DNA of 64,000 nucleotides from Theocolax elegans (GCA_026168455.1 CM047429.1:53141027-53205026), one strand, 5' to 3'; positions 48,302 to 60,201 are shown, numbered from the stretch's first letter. Program-made: numbers and translations. Notes: a model not told the origin generated them from the sequence alone.

Positions 48302-49449
48302 ATTATATATATATCTGTGGTTTCCCGTCAAAACCAGTTAAGTCCACTTTTTGAAATCTTTTATTTTTTTGTGGATTATGTACCCTCGTGTATAGTACTT
48401 TCAAATGAACGTATCTAGAATTGTCGAAATTTTACCCTAGGCTAAGTACAAGCTAGTTAAAAAGGCAGAAAAGTCCATTTTTTTAATTAGTTCCCGACAA
48501 AACCAGATTAGTCCAAATACTTTCTGAATATATTTGATTATACAGTTTACTTATAGTGATAACGGTCCGTTAAAGATAGATATATTATATTTTAAATACA
48601 ATACATGTATACAATGATCTATATATATAGGAAAATTAAAAAAGTGGTGGTTGACCAGCGTAGCAAGTAGGCCCCCCCTAGTATATATAAATGCTGTAAT
48701 TTATTTATTTAAACAAAAATTGTTTTTTTACATATTTTCATAAACAATAATACAATTCCGATACCTAAAATGTTAGTTTCCAATAAATACTAAAGAGATT
48801 TTCAACCAACTACATCAATTTTGTAAATGTACATTAGTTTGTTTACAAAATCACGTCTAGGCTAGTAAGAATGCGTTTTAAAAATAACGAAAAATCTACG
48901 CAGGTCGTCGTTGCGTATATTTACCTAAATGACGTTCGATTTCATAGTAGTTACTGGTATGTGTATACATATATTATAATACGCATTAAAACCAGTACAA
49001 AGATTCTGATAATAAAGGCGTCATTCGGTAAGTCACAAAACGAACTACCACTAATTTAATCTATAAATAATTATATGTTCATAATTGCTCGCGTTTTTTT
49101 TTTAAATTTAATCGGCATTTTAGCCTCAAATTACCATAAATTATACAGCCTAATTGTTATTAAAACTCAGTTTATATAGTCACACAATGATTATTATTGA
49201 TTATTTCTACTTAAAAGACCGATAACCGACAAAACCAGATAAGTCCCAGTTCCCGGCAAAACCAGGTAACTTCACGATATTACGTGATTTCAAGAATTAG
49301 AAACGATCTACCCTGATGGACTTACTAATATCAAAATGTTTGTATTAAATGCATCTATAAACTGACTCTTTTAATAAACTTTGAACTTTTAAACTCGATT
49401 TTCTCAAAGTCACAAAAAGTGGACTTAACTGATTTTGCCGGGTAGTCGC

Positions 49450-49482
<33 letters not shown>
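48302..49482. mobile_element. 1.2 kb non-autonomous DNA transposon with reiterated motif
   Basis: The left end reads TATATATATCTGTGG then CCCGTCAAAACCAGTTAAG and CCACTTTTTG (to 48352). The right end (from about 49412) is its reverse complement over roughly 45 nt with a few mismatches, finishing in a TA tract at 49452-49482. The TIR word CCCGRCAAAACCAG recurs in direct orientation inside: 48489-48514, 49223-49246 and 49248-49273. The last two are almost contiguous, and all three end in the TIR-like tail RTWAGTCC or a variant. Repeated subterminal motifs usually bind transposase. The only frame over 60 codons (48871-49059) is not a transposase, so the element is non-autonomous. TA tracts at both ends fit TA-targeted insertion. 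Family unknown. Confidence 0.7.
49452..49482. repeat. TA microsatellite at transposon right end
   Basis: About 15 TA units immediately outside the right terminal repeat. The left end has a shorter TA run, so the element probably inserted into, or seeded, a TA tract. Confidence 0.85.
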
Positions 49483-49486
<4 letters not shown>

Positions 49487-51200
49487 GGTCATTAATGCAA
49501 TTAAATTCTTGGTTTAGGTTTATATTGGGTAGGCACGAAATGTTAAAAAAGCTAATAATGAGACCTAGATTCACTAAAAAAAAGATTAACCGTCCACGCG
49601 AAAAATGAAAAGTAAACCTCGATTTTTAAATTCTTGACGATTTGCAATTTTACTTTAATTTGCACTGACGTTTATCGGTCGAAAAGCGATGCATTTTTGT
49701 TGAAAAGAAAGGGTAAAACAGCGCGATGTAAAATATTAATCGACGACAGGAAAAAGATGAGTTGGAAAGATAAAAAGATAGATGCAATCGATGGGCATGT
49801 TCAAGGAAAGCATCAAGTAATTGCCGTAGCCAGTGCGTTTGCAGGTATACACCACACGACTTCGCGTTCAGTATCGCCATTATTTTGTTACCTCTTTCTC
49901 ACTCTTTCTCTCACGGGGTTTGGAAACGAGAGGCACGCGGCTATGCACGGTACGTACGTGCTTTTGTGTAATTTTCAGCTGGAAGCCACCGTCCGTCATC
50001 CCGTGTAAAAAATACTGCTAATGGTGTAGCTTTGTCTCCGTCGAGCGTTTTACTACCTCCAGTGGACTCTGGAGAGACTGAGTGCACACGTTGTAACGTG
50101 TATACCTGTGATGGTGCAATGGTGCGTGTATTTGACTTATAGTATAGTTAGTACTTTCCAGGATAAGAACGACCGAATGAATATGCGTATGCGCGACGTG
50201 AAATAGGTACACGACTGCGAATATCGCATACATCAATACGTCACGAATAATAATCCGTTAATGAACGCACCGAATGTACTGGTATTTGGAATGGTTTCAA
50301 CACTTGGGCTTGCAGAGTTACGATACTGTTGCACTAACCCTGCAGCGGTCTAACTAGTCAGCTCGGTGAATTTCATCGTATTCACGAGCATCTACACATT
50401 TTTGCCATTTGTCGCGTTTTATGGTGCTATACAGCCTTGTCCACTCCTCCCACGAGGAATTGTTTTATAAAGCAAATACGCTCGACATTCGATTTTTATT
50501 CAACTCCACCTGCAAAAGCTCGGAACTTCATTTGTTAGATCGAATCATTTCGCCACGAGATTACTGCGTCACTTTGCCGATCCTTCGACACGATACGTTG
50601 TCGTCGATTTTACAGGTTCGCTGACAAACCGAGCTAATATTTTTGCGCGCGATATTCTTCGCGGAAAGCTTCGTCCACTTGTCGTCGACCACAAATAGCA
50701 CCCTGCAAACACGAGGCTTTATTTTTGTCTCTGTATTTTTGTTATCGATCGATCGGTCAATTACGAAAGTATGTTTTACCGTTTTACCGTTTCTACATAA
50801 GATAATTTCTTTCGGAATCGCTCGCGAAATGTTCATATGTAAGTGCAGTGTATATGTATACGAAAACGTATATATAAGCGAGAACCAAAATTAATCTACC
50901 GTGAAATAATGCAGGGTATAGAATTATTTTTTCCGTCTCGTGTCCTTGGAAGAGCCGCATAGATTGTGGTAATAACGTTATAAATTCAAGACTTGCTATA
51001 TACACGTATGTATAAATCTCTCTTTTCTTTTTTCGTAAATGACGCCGTTCGCTCAATTGCCCGTATCGAAATCGAGAGCTTTTTAAAAGGAACGTATGCA
51101 TGGAACGTGTAATGCATATACGTTGCGGAAAAAATCTATGAAAACCCACTGGGTAGTTAAGTTAAAGTGCCAATTACTCCCATTTATTTTGTTCATTGAG
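49483..51200. other. Mixed-composition DNA, no supported gene
   Basis: A 124-codon + frame (49634-50008) ends QLEATVRHPV after an acceptor-like GTGTAATTTTCAG (to 49978). It is hydrophilic up to an internal GCAG|GTATAC. I do not recognise it, and frames on the other strand (49650-49880) overlap. Other 60-118 codon frames at 50409-51149 conflict between strands. Possible but unsupported exon sequence. Confidence 0.35.
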
Positions 51201-51630
51201 AATGTTATTTCGGTGAAGTTGATTGCAAGTTTTCGAATTTATGCTTGTTTGGTTTTAGACAAATCACCCCCATCAGCTTTTTAACGACACAAATCGTCGT
51301 TTATCTTGAATTTGCATTTATCGTTGCATCAACAAGTATTCAAATTATTTGATAGAAATAAATGTAAATAACTTTTGTTTTGAATATTATTCTATTCTAA
51401 AAAAAATGTAATTATTTTATATATTTTAGATGGTGATTAAAAAATTTATATATGCAACTTAAGCAAATTAATATTAATTTCCTTTTATATTACTTTAAAT
51501 CCGTATAAATACTGAAAAAAACAAATTGTACGAGTATGGTTGCAATATTAAAATTGGTGTGTTCAATTTGTTCTTGTTCAGTATATTAGTTAAATAGTAT
51601 TCATAAAAAAAGAATAATTCGTAATTAGTA

Positions 51631-51704
<74 letters not shown>

Positions 51705-51820
51705 TTATATACATATATATATACATATATATTATATAACAATATATATAATATATATACATATACATAATCTATTGTAATAATATACATAAAATTATAC
51801 ACAAATTTTAATGAAACAAT
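51201..51820. other. AT-rich DNA with long TA tract
   Basis: AT-rich. The TA tract at 51633-51768 yields meaningless Tyr/Ile frames on the minus strand. Confidence 0.6.
51633..51768. repeat. Long (TA)n microsatellite with CATA interruptions
   Basis: About 32 uninterrupted TA units (51634-51697), then shorter TA blocks separated by CATA, TTAT and CAA. One of the longest simple repeats in the window. Confidence 0.9.
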
Positions 51821-51885
51821 TTTTTCTGTTTCAGGTGAGTGTTACATAACTTTTGTCCTATTAAGATCATTTTAATCATGTAAGT
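51821..51885 (+). other. Candidate recursive splice site with 45 nt RS-exon
   Basis: TTTTTTCTGTTTCAG ends at 51834 and is followed directly by GTGAGT (51835-51840). A branchpoint-like TTTTAAT lies about 20-25 nt upstream. A second donor, CAT|GTAAGTG, begins at 51880, so 51835-51879 would be a 45 nt exon with an in-frame stop after four codons. This repeats the architecture at 5443 on the same strand 46 kb away, which strengthens both calls. The family-level model is insect ratchet splicing of long introns. The parent gene is unknown. Confidence 0.45.
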
Positions 51886-52020
51886 GTAAACATAATTTAA
51901 TTTACTGTATTTTCATATATTTTATAAAAAGCCATTACGAACGATGCAAAATTAAATATTAGATGATATATTAGACGCAAATTAGATGATAACACTGAAA
52001 TAATATGGTGATTAACTTGA
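51886..52020. other. AT-rich DNA after the splice-like site
   Basis: Short A/T-rich stretch with no gene. Confidence 0.5.
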
Positions 52021-53400
52021 CTAAGGTAGATAATTAAAATTTGAAGTCGTACTCGCTGAAAATGACTCTGTGAATCCACATATGGGGTACCGAGCAGTAC
52101 CGTTAGAGAGCCAAATTTTCTTACGAACATGCCGCATGCTTAAGTTCTGACCCGTAATGTTAATTCCGACGAGCTGCGTCCAATGTGAGCGCGGATTATT
52201 CCAAACGAGCGTTTGACAGTATCCATTTGATTCCCGTTGACCCAAATCACTACTCGTGCAGATTTTAGTTCTCGTACAGCTTCGATTGCCTGGACGTTCC
52301 GCGTGATTAGGTTTTTTCGCTAAAAGAATTTACAAAGAATTCCTGCTCCGTTAGATTTTTGACGCACGGAAATATTGGCCTCGTCTTTGATAGGTGCTCT
52401 TCGATCCGAGCTTTGACCGGTTCGCCAGGGCTCGTTCGATGGGGCTCGAACGTTTTTTTGTGATCCACCGCTATTTCTCTCGCGTCGTATGGAGTGGCAA
52501 AAAATGAATTGTAATTTTTTTCCAACGATTCGGATTTTTATTTCGTCGTTTTATGAAACACTTTGGAAAATCTATGCGGGGTTTACTCGAAACCGTAAAA
52601 ATAGATACCGGGATTTTTATATCGAGACGTTTAGAATTTCCGGGAAACTTGGATATATATATATATCCGAAATATAAATCCGCGTAAAAAAGTATATTTT
52701 ATCTTTTAGGATGAACAGTGTTTGTTCTTGTCCGCGAAATATTTAATCGGAAATTCGTTTATCCGCGATACAATTCTATTTCAAGAAGAGCAATCGGATG
52801 AAATTGCCGAAAAAATAATTTATCAAGGAAAAGGGAGCTTTTATTACTATCCAGAGGCAAAGTATATCTGCAGCTTAAGAACACGGAAACATTTGATTAC
52901 ATTGAACGGTCGCCCGAGGTCCAACATTTTTTTTCCGAAGAAACACAGTCTCGCGGACAAAATCTTGAGTAAAGCATTCGATCGTCCGTTGGAATCGATC
53001 GTGCGAAACGAATCGGTAGAAATGTCCAAGTGCCGCGTGGACGCTCGGACTCCCTGGGTTTCGTTTCTCGGGATTTGGCATTAAATGACATTTTGGACCC
53101 TCGGAGTTTTGTCTGGTAAATACGTAATTTCGGGGAACTTGTTTTCGGGCAACCCGATTCTCTTTTCCTCTCCTCTCCCAGCTTCTCCCTTTCATCCCAC
53201 GGGACGCATGACCGAGAATGAGAGAGAGGAAGAGGTGGGCTTGACAGTCCGTCTTTGTGCTCAAACCCATTCGGATTTCGGCTTTCATTCGGCTAACATT
53301 TTAATTTCGTTATTCACCCTCACTTTCATTACGATTAATGTATTATAAACGATGACTTCATCATTGTCCAGATTTAAGTGGAACTCCCAATTCGCTTCTC
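52021..53400. other. Balanced-composition block, no recognised gene
   Basis: A repeat-poor 1.4 kb block with moderate GC. Frames of 120 codons (+, 52722-53084) and 137 codons (minus, 52875-53288) overlap on opposite strands. The + frame has few low-complexity runs, but I recognise no family. A small GGTAC/GTACC hairpin lies at 52085-52100. A donor-like CTG|GTAAAT occurs at 53116. This is the block most worth testing for hidden exons or a conserved element. Confidence 0.35.
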
Positions 53401-55560
53401 CGACTATAGTTGTCGAAGATTAAATGGACTTTTCATTTTATTCTACGGGCCCTTTTTGAATACGTTTGTAAATTACTTATGTCTAGCTTCATCATTTGCT
53501 ATTTCAAAAAAGTAACCTTTTGTAACGATAGACCAAGTTTTTTAAATGTCCAAAGCTCAATCTGTAGGTTTTTAAATATTGTTTGCTCGACTTTATGCGG
53601 TGCTTGCCCATACGGTTTATACATGTAACTATATTTTGTAGCCATCGTAACTCTCGGACGCGTTCAAATATCATGCTAAAATTTTACAAGCATATTGGAC
53701 AGGACCTGCCATAAAACTCCTCATTGTTTAGATTTTCCAAACTATTGGAGAATTTCAAATATTACGTTTAATAAACTAAACAATTTTTTTGAAAAAAATA
53801 TTTACGTTTACGGTATTTTCTTATTTTAAAATTAAATTTTGGAAACTGTTATTTAATATGGAACATAAAACAGACGTTTTATAAATAAATAATTTTACAA
53901 ACGTTATTAAATATAAAAATAAGCAAATTAAAAATAATGAAGTACCTTGATAGATATAAATATTTTAATTAAATATATATTTTTGATATACTGTTAAACA
54001 TAGCAGTTCCAAAAAATGCAACTTATTTATAGTAAAATAGTAATGAATAAAAGAAAAACATTAATTATTTACAATTAATCATTAATATTTCTTTATATTT
54101 TTTTAAATAAATTTTTCAGGATACGAATACAGAAATATTAATACGAAAATATTAAAATTGTAATTTGAAATGCAATTACGTAGTAGAAGTTTATTAAATG
54201 TAATGCACATATATCGATATCATTTTAAAATAATATAAAATGAATTTAAATATAATTTTTACATTTTAAAAATAATATTTTATTTCCTTTATTAACATTA
54301 AATGTGGTATTCGTCGAGAACACGTTTTATCAGAAACCCACAATAATTTTTATAAAAATGGATTAGCAAAAAAGAGACATTTTTGCTTTTAAATTGAAAA
54401 AAATGTTCGTGTCACGATACGACAAGAGGTTCCTGTAATTTTTCAAGACCTCATCTTTCAACGTATAGAAAGTAATGTCTCAATCGACAGTCCCATCTTC
54501 TTTTCCTGTATACATTCAGTATCTGACCGATCACATCTATTCCATTTGAGTTTTAATCTCACAAACCGACTTGCGAGAAAACGCTAGCTATACATACATG
54601 TGCGTGCATAAAAGTTCCTGGAGGAGACACGAAGAGAGAGAGACCTTTTTTAATTTAAGGACTCTCGACTTATACAATCTCGAGCTAAAAATTTCTTTTT
54701 CTAAATCTTTTTCCAGTTGAAAGAAACGTTGTAAAATTTGCATGCACATTTTATATAATTACGAAAAAAGAAGATAACTGACTTATTCGTGGCTGTGATT
54801 ACTAAGTAAAGCAAAAAAAAATATTTAATTGTGGTGGTATCGTCTTAAAACCATTGAAATGTAAATTTAAATGCATTTGCTTAAAACAGTTTTTATTTCA
54901 ACCTGCTTACCTATATAATTGTTTGAAACTACTTTCGAGTCGTGATGTTGTTACGTAAGAAAAATTTTTCTGCATCTTCTTCTTCTAACTAATCTTACAA
55001 TTACACTTATTTATAATTTACTTTTCACAAGATAAAATAGTGAAACGTTCCTTATTCAAACTAGCGATGTGCAAATTAAAATAATGAAAATAATGTATGA
55101 AATACAGTGAATATTAAAATAGCCAGTGTATTTATTAAAGTAGAGATAATTCTTATTTCATAAAATAGTCTATCGTGTATTATTGAATTTGTAAATGAAA
55201 TTATTACCTTATTAATTATTCTTTCAAGTATAAAAAAATCACAGTTTTCTTTAAATTCTATTTATGTTTCGCGAAATAAGTTCTAACAAGGTGAATTAAG
55301 AATTAGAAGAAATATTAACGAAAATTGGATGCTACAAATTTTATTGAATTTTTAAGCAAAATTCTTCAAATTCTAAATTTGGCTATAACTTTGCTCCATT
55401 CTAACGTATTTAAGCGTATTTTTTTAAAATTATATCTATTTTATACAAGTATATAAAGTAAAGTCTGTTTATTTGTAAATTTCGCTTTAACAACGTATAA
55501 CTTTTAAAAAAACGATTGTTAGAGTTTCAGGCTCTGGCTTTCTTCATATTTTTACATTAG
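53401..55560. other. AT-rich DNA, nothing recognised
   Basis: Very AT-rich for 2.1 kb. Acceptor-like tracts end at 54119 (TTTTTCAG) and 54717 (TTTTTCCAG), but each is followed by stop-rich A/T sequence. Confidence 0.6.
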
Positions 55561-56200
55561 AAAACATATCCTACAATTAGAGCACGATCCGTTTCCCAAC
55601 ACACGTGGGTCTCCTTGTTAGTGTAAATTACATAACATTAACATTGATTCTTCCTTTTTTTGTTCAAACTTCGGATTACATTTCCTTCGCAAAGGTTTAC
55701 ATAAAAGTTAAAACACAGTATATCGATATCGAAGCCGAGTTGAGCATCATCGCACAAATTCAACGCACTTTTGAGGCATTTGCGAGGAGCCTTCCGTGTG
55801 AAGGTTTTATCAAGCTGAGTGCGTGGAGAGAGCTTACGAAGTGAATCGAAGAGAGAAAGAGAGAGTTTAGTCCCTGGCGGGCTAGCGCTGGCGTCATGTC
55901 CATCACGCAGCCTCGCAACAAAAGCCGGTTACCTCCGTCTCTCCATTCTTTGCTCTTTTTTCTCCCTCTCCTTTGTTGAACTTGTTGCTGGTGCGAAGCC
56001 CTTCGAAATCTACCCTACGAAATAAACCAAAAAATCAACATAATTGAAAGCCTAACGTGGATTTGGACAGGAAAAGCCAGAGAAGGCAAAAAATGGGAAA
56101 AACTTTCACTGTACCGGCAGCTTTGAAAAGTTTATACATAGTCAACGGTTAACACTCTTCACGCGCCAGTTTTTTCCTAATCTAAACATTTGGCAGTCTG
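55561..56200. other. Mixed DNA, no supported gene
   Basis: Two + frames (79 and 68 codons, 55605-56025) overlap and are not recognised. Contains an ACACGTGG E-box-like word near 55600 and a GA run near 55853-55866. Confidence 0.45.
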
Positions 56201-56960
56201 TACAGTGTTTCGTAATAACATTTTGGTATTGAATAAAATCGAATAAAAGGAAAGAATAACAAAAATATGAAAGTTTACTGAAATCAAATATCTTTTGTCT
56301 ATACAAGTTTTATCTAAACAATACTCAATTCTAAAGAATATTTTAATTTCAGAGTTTATTATTAATAATACTATAAATTTGTAAATATTTTGAACTAACT
56401 TATAATGATTAACTAAACATCTACAAAATGATTTGAAAGTATTCTTTATAAAAAAAATAAAATTTATTGTGCGTTTTTAGATCAATTATAATAAATTTTA
56501 AATAAAGATAGCTCGGGAACTTATCGTATAAATTATAGGTTAAAAATACTATGCTTCGGATGTTATATTTCAGTTTAGATGATGCAAAGCCTATTCAGAA
56601 AATTCCATCAACTTTTGCTTTTTTAGAGGCAAGACATTCTTTTTATAAATTACTTTTTTTTTATCGAACTCGATAATTCTCACGAAGTCCGTCCCACGAA
56701 GGAATGATGTAGAGACAGTTGTTCACACAATACTCTTGCAAACAATTGCTAGTTTACTCGGTATATACATTTCTCAACTCGATGTTATAATAATATCAAT
56801 TTAGTATTTTAAATCGATTGTTGGTTAATAAATTATTCCATATTGTCTGTTAGTATATTTTCATGGTCTTTGACCGTCAAATAAATAGGATAAAAAAGTG
56901 TCAGTGTATAGATCTGAACGTAAAAACCGTTAGGTAACGAATTTATAGGGGAAGGATCAC
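56201..56960. other. AT-rich DNA, nothing recognised
   Basis: AT-rich with A/T homopolymers. No signal of interest. Confidence 0.6.
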
Positions 56961-58020
56961 ATCGAACGTTTGGCCGTTTCTTCGGACGTTCGAGCTCTGA
57001 TTTCCTTGGCAGAATCTTGGCGGGCTCGAGATATGTGTTGTCTTTTCCCTTGGCCTCACCTGGCAATTGCACGTAAAATATTAATGTCCCACGAGTCCAT
57101 GCCCGGAAAGAAAGCCGAGCTGCAATAACACGTTCTTACTCACCAAGGGTAGTAGAAGGAGGAGATAGAGGAAGAGGCGGAGGAGGAAGAGAAGGAGAAG
57201 GAGGTGGAGGATGAGGAGGAGGATGAGGAGGACGCCAGGCAAGACCGAAACAGCAGTAGCATCAGCAGCTTCTCGGAGATTCCAATGTCTAGATATTCCG
57301 GGGGGAGGCGAGGCGTGCACCGCGAGGCACGTCCGGCTCCTCGGTGCGGCCGAGCATCGGTATGCGCCAAGGTGCCACCTCGTCGGTATGCCGGCAGTTT
57401 ACGCGCGCGACGCTCTATTTATCATCGGCGCCATGTCCCTCTCTCTCCTCGAATTCCCACAAATTTTATCGCTCTCGGGCCTCATATCTACATAGAATAT
57501 GCCTCTGGCCCAAATTTCGAGGGATTAAATACGAAGTGACGTCTCGTAGCAGCTTCCAGTACGGTATAGAACGAAGCATTAAGAGGCGCGAAGCCTGTCG
57601 GTTACAAATGCGGCTCAAGATAGCGGGTTCGGGAGTCCAGCGCGTTGAGCCCCCTCGGAGACAGATGGGGTAATTACAGGCGGGGTGAGCGGGTTCTCCT
57701 CGGCCGAGAACCGATAGCACACCTCGCTGAGCCAGATATCGCAAATTCTCCCTCTCTCTCTCTCGCTGGCACGCTCGCTCGATCGCTTGCTTCTCGACGC
57801 CGTTCTCGCCTACCGCCAGCTATCTCCTGTCTTTTATATCTGCTCTCGAAGGAGCTGGAAGATTCTTTGGTAGGTCCGGCTTCGTTTTATCGCCGAATCC
57901 CCCAGTAAGCCTCGGTCGAATGTCCAAATGCCTCTCAGCTGGACGAGTGCATTGAGCTCCTTTGACGATACCGGTTTATTTTCTCCGGACTCTTTCCGAA
58001 TGATTGAATGCTTCTTTTTT
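56961..58020. other. CpG-rich island with GGA tract
   Basis: Many overlapping frames on both strands (57081-57908) follow low stop density and the GGA tract. The minus frame at 57081-57320 resembles a leucine-rich signal sequence only because it translates that tract. A minus-strand donor-like CTTG|GTGAGTAAG near 57140 has no defined exon. Confidence 0.4.
57151..57233. repeat. GGA-rich trinucleotide tract
   Basis: GAGGA/AGGAGG repeats over about 80 nt. They encode Glu/Arg runs on + and Leu or Ser runs on minus. Confidence 0.8.
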
Positions 58021-58260
58021 GTTCAACTTTATTATTAATTTTTCCTTTAGCAGAAAACCTTGATTAACTAGACTTAAAGTAAATCAAGACTTATATACTT
58101 ACTTCATAAATACAATAATATAGTCTTTAATCATTTTAATAGTTTACGCACTTCCAATAACTAAAAAAAATTTTTCTATACTCATTTTTCTATTGGCATT
58201 GGGAAAATGTAGATGTTTTATATTAATTTAAATTAATTCACATTTATTTACAACAAGAGC
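58021..58260. other. AT-rich DNA
   Basis: AT-rich with no gene recognised, leading into the AAT tract. Confidence 0.55.
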
Positions 58261-58281
58261 ATCATAATAACAATAATAATA

Positions 58282-58314
<33 letters not shown>

Positions 58315-58381
58315 GAATGATAATAATAATAATAATAACCTGATAGTGGTGATGATAATAATAATGATAATAACAATAATA
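58261..58381. repeat. Imperfect (AAT)n trinucleotide tract
   Basis: About 120 nt of AAT repeats with CAAT and GATAAT interruptions. The minus-strand frame across it is an Ile/Leu run and not a gene. Confidence 0.9.
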
Positions 58382-59100
58382 AAGCGAAACAAATGCTTGT
58401 ATGAATTTATGCGACAAGATAGATATATTTCGGTATTGTTGGAGCATGCATAGTAGAGTTATTATACGTAATTCCTTGGCCCGCTCCAATATAGCTAGAG
58501 AGAAGAGACGAAACTCTCTCGCAAGTAGTTAAGGTCTCGAATAGTCAGTCTCGGAGCTCCTGAGCCGCTAGGTACCAAGTAATAAAGACTCGCGTGTCTC
58601 GTTTTCACGGTGGCGTCGAAGCTTGAATTAGGCGGGGAACGCGCCGCAATTAGCGGATCGCGCACGTCGGTTAATTGTGGTGAGCGGCAGGGCGACCTCG
58701 TACCTGGGACAACGGACACCGAGAGAGTTATCCGCGAGCAGCTAAGTCACGAGCAACTCCCGAGCCTGCTAATTTGCCCCTGCTTCCTCGAGTTGAAACT
58801 CGGGCAAGAAAAGGAGCGGGGAAGAGAGGTTTTTATACCGGGTAGAGAGCACCGACCCCACGCTTAAACTCTTTCAAACTACATTTATTTCTAACTTAAC
58901 AAGATTGCCGCGCCAAGGAAGGAAGGAGAATTCAGTGGCCGCTCGCAAATGCTCTCCACCACCGGGATAAATGAGAAAAAAAAAAACATTTTTTTCTCCC
59001 CGTTTATAGGCATTTTGCACTTTACCGGGAAATTTTCTCCTCTCCATCCCTGAAATTCAATTGGATAAGTTATGTCAATGCGTACCCTACCCATCTCTTA
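58382..59100. other. GC-richer patch, no supported gene
   Basis: Opposed frames of 74 codons (minus, 58495-58719) and 85 codons (+, 58610-58867) overlap. Neither is recognised. CpG-dense at 58600-58760. Confidence 0.4.
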
Positions 59101-59523
59101 AATACCGCGTCTTATTTTTAAAATGATAATATTTTTCCGTGTTATCGAAAGATACGGTTATTATTAACTTGCCGTTCTATTAAACTTTTACATTCGAACT
59201 TTTTTAAATGTTTAACGGCAAGATACTTTTTAATATTAAACACCAAAACTAATCAAACTTTTTCAAACTATTTGAATTTATTAATTTTTAATTGAATTAT
59301 GCATGAGTGCTTAACAATTTTACCACAAATTTCTTTTGCTCCTAATTCACTAATGGTTGTAGAATACAATGTTTATAAAAATCATAAAAGAAATTAAGAT
59401 AATGTGTATTGATTATAAATTCGATTTTGATATAAAATATCTAAACTGTTCAGAAAATAACAATTATATTTTTAATTTATATATTATTTTACCTATTTAG
59501 CAGGGAATAACATAAAATAATAG
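59101..59523. other. AT-rich DNA upstream of exon candidate
   Basis: AT-rich. The best acceptor-like sequence, ATTATTTTACCTATTTAGCAG, ends at 59503, but every frame from there meets a stop before the coding-like block. Confidence 0.5.
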
Positions 59524-59625
59524 ATATTTTTTAACGATGCTTACGATGTCTTTGAGAAGAAAGAACCCAAGACCTCCAAGTACGAGTCCATCGCAATACC
59601 GACCGAGCCACCGCAGGCCTCATAG
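59524..59625 (+). CDS. Candidate short coding exon or C-terminus, product unknown
   Basis: About 100 nt of balanced, codon-like sequence stands alone in AT-rich DNA. The favoured frame is open from 59524 to TAG at 59623-59625 and includes DAYDVFEKKEPK and ends SIAIPTEPPQAS, a charged, Pro-rich tail-like peptide. I do not recognise the family. A GTAAAT donor-like site begins at 59625, so it could also be an internal exon joined before the stop is read. The start is uncertain. A plain AG lies at 59522-59523 with a poor pyrimidine tract. Alternatively TTTTTTAAC (59527-59535) followed 9 nt later by a terminal AC resembles a U12-type branchpoint and AT-AC acceptor. A second frame from ATG at 59537 is also open but has less coding-like codon usage. 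A processed pseudogene fragment is another possibility. Confidence 0.4.
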   Translation: MFFNDAYDVFEKKEPKTSKYESIAIPTEPPQAS

Positions 59626-59920
59626 TAAATAATTAGTTAATATAGTGAAAGTAACTCATGCATAGGTCCTACACACGCGTTTACTCATCCATGAAATCGC
59701 ACTACGCGCTCACTGTATAATTTACTGTTTAACAATGCTAATCTATACAGTAATTTATTAATGGAACAATTCAAATAGAAAATATTTTCCAAAGTTAAAA
59801 TCTAGTAAAAGGTAATTTACTAAAATTAAATTGCACAAGTTAAAAAATAGTACTAGACTGGTATACGGTAATAAGGTAAATCATGGGAATGTAGAACTAG
59901 CCAATTAATAGGTTACGCAG
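59626..59920. other. AT-rich DNA after exon candidate
   Basis: Could be 3' UTR if the TAG is real. No clear AATAAA follows closely, so this is undecided. Confidence 0.45.
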
Positions 59921-60193
59921 TATAGCGGTATGTAAGGTTTATAACGACGGTGTTATGTATTGGCGCGGTTGTAATGTACACGTGCACTTTACGAGCTGAC
60001 TCTCGAACTGGCTTAATTGATTTCGAACAAACGATGGTGCGAGCATTATTATAATTAGCATACACGTTTCATATTTGAGTGCATAAACAGTGCATCGGGA
60101 AGCTGGATGCTCCGAAGCGCTTTCATCGCCGGACTAAAGCGCGTGCTGGTAATCCACCCAACGATCGATTTTCTGCTTTTGATTTCAAAATTA

Positions 60194-60201
60194 TGACGTC
60201 A
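60194..60201. promoter_or_regulatory. Perfect CRE palindrome TGACGTCA
   Basis: The full 8 bp cAMP-response element consensus, bound by CREB/ATF and related bZIP dimers in animals, lies in a repeat-poor block. Context gives no promoter, so the role is inferred. Confidence 0.35.

Noticed and set aside
57081..57320. Leucine-rich minus frame resembling a signal peptide, with a GTGAGTAAG donor nearby
   Set aside because: The leucines come from the GGA/CTC tract; the other minus frame gives serines from the same bases.
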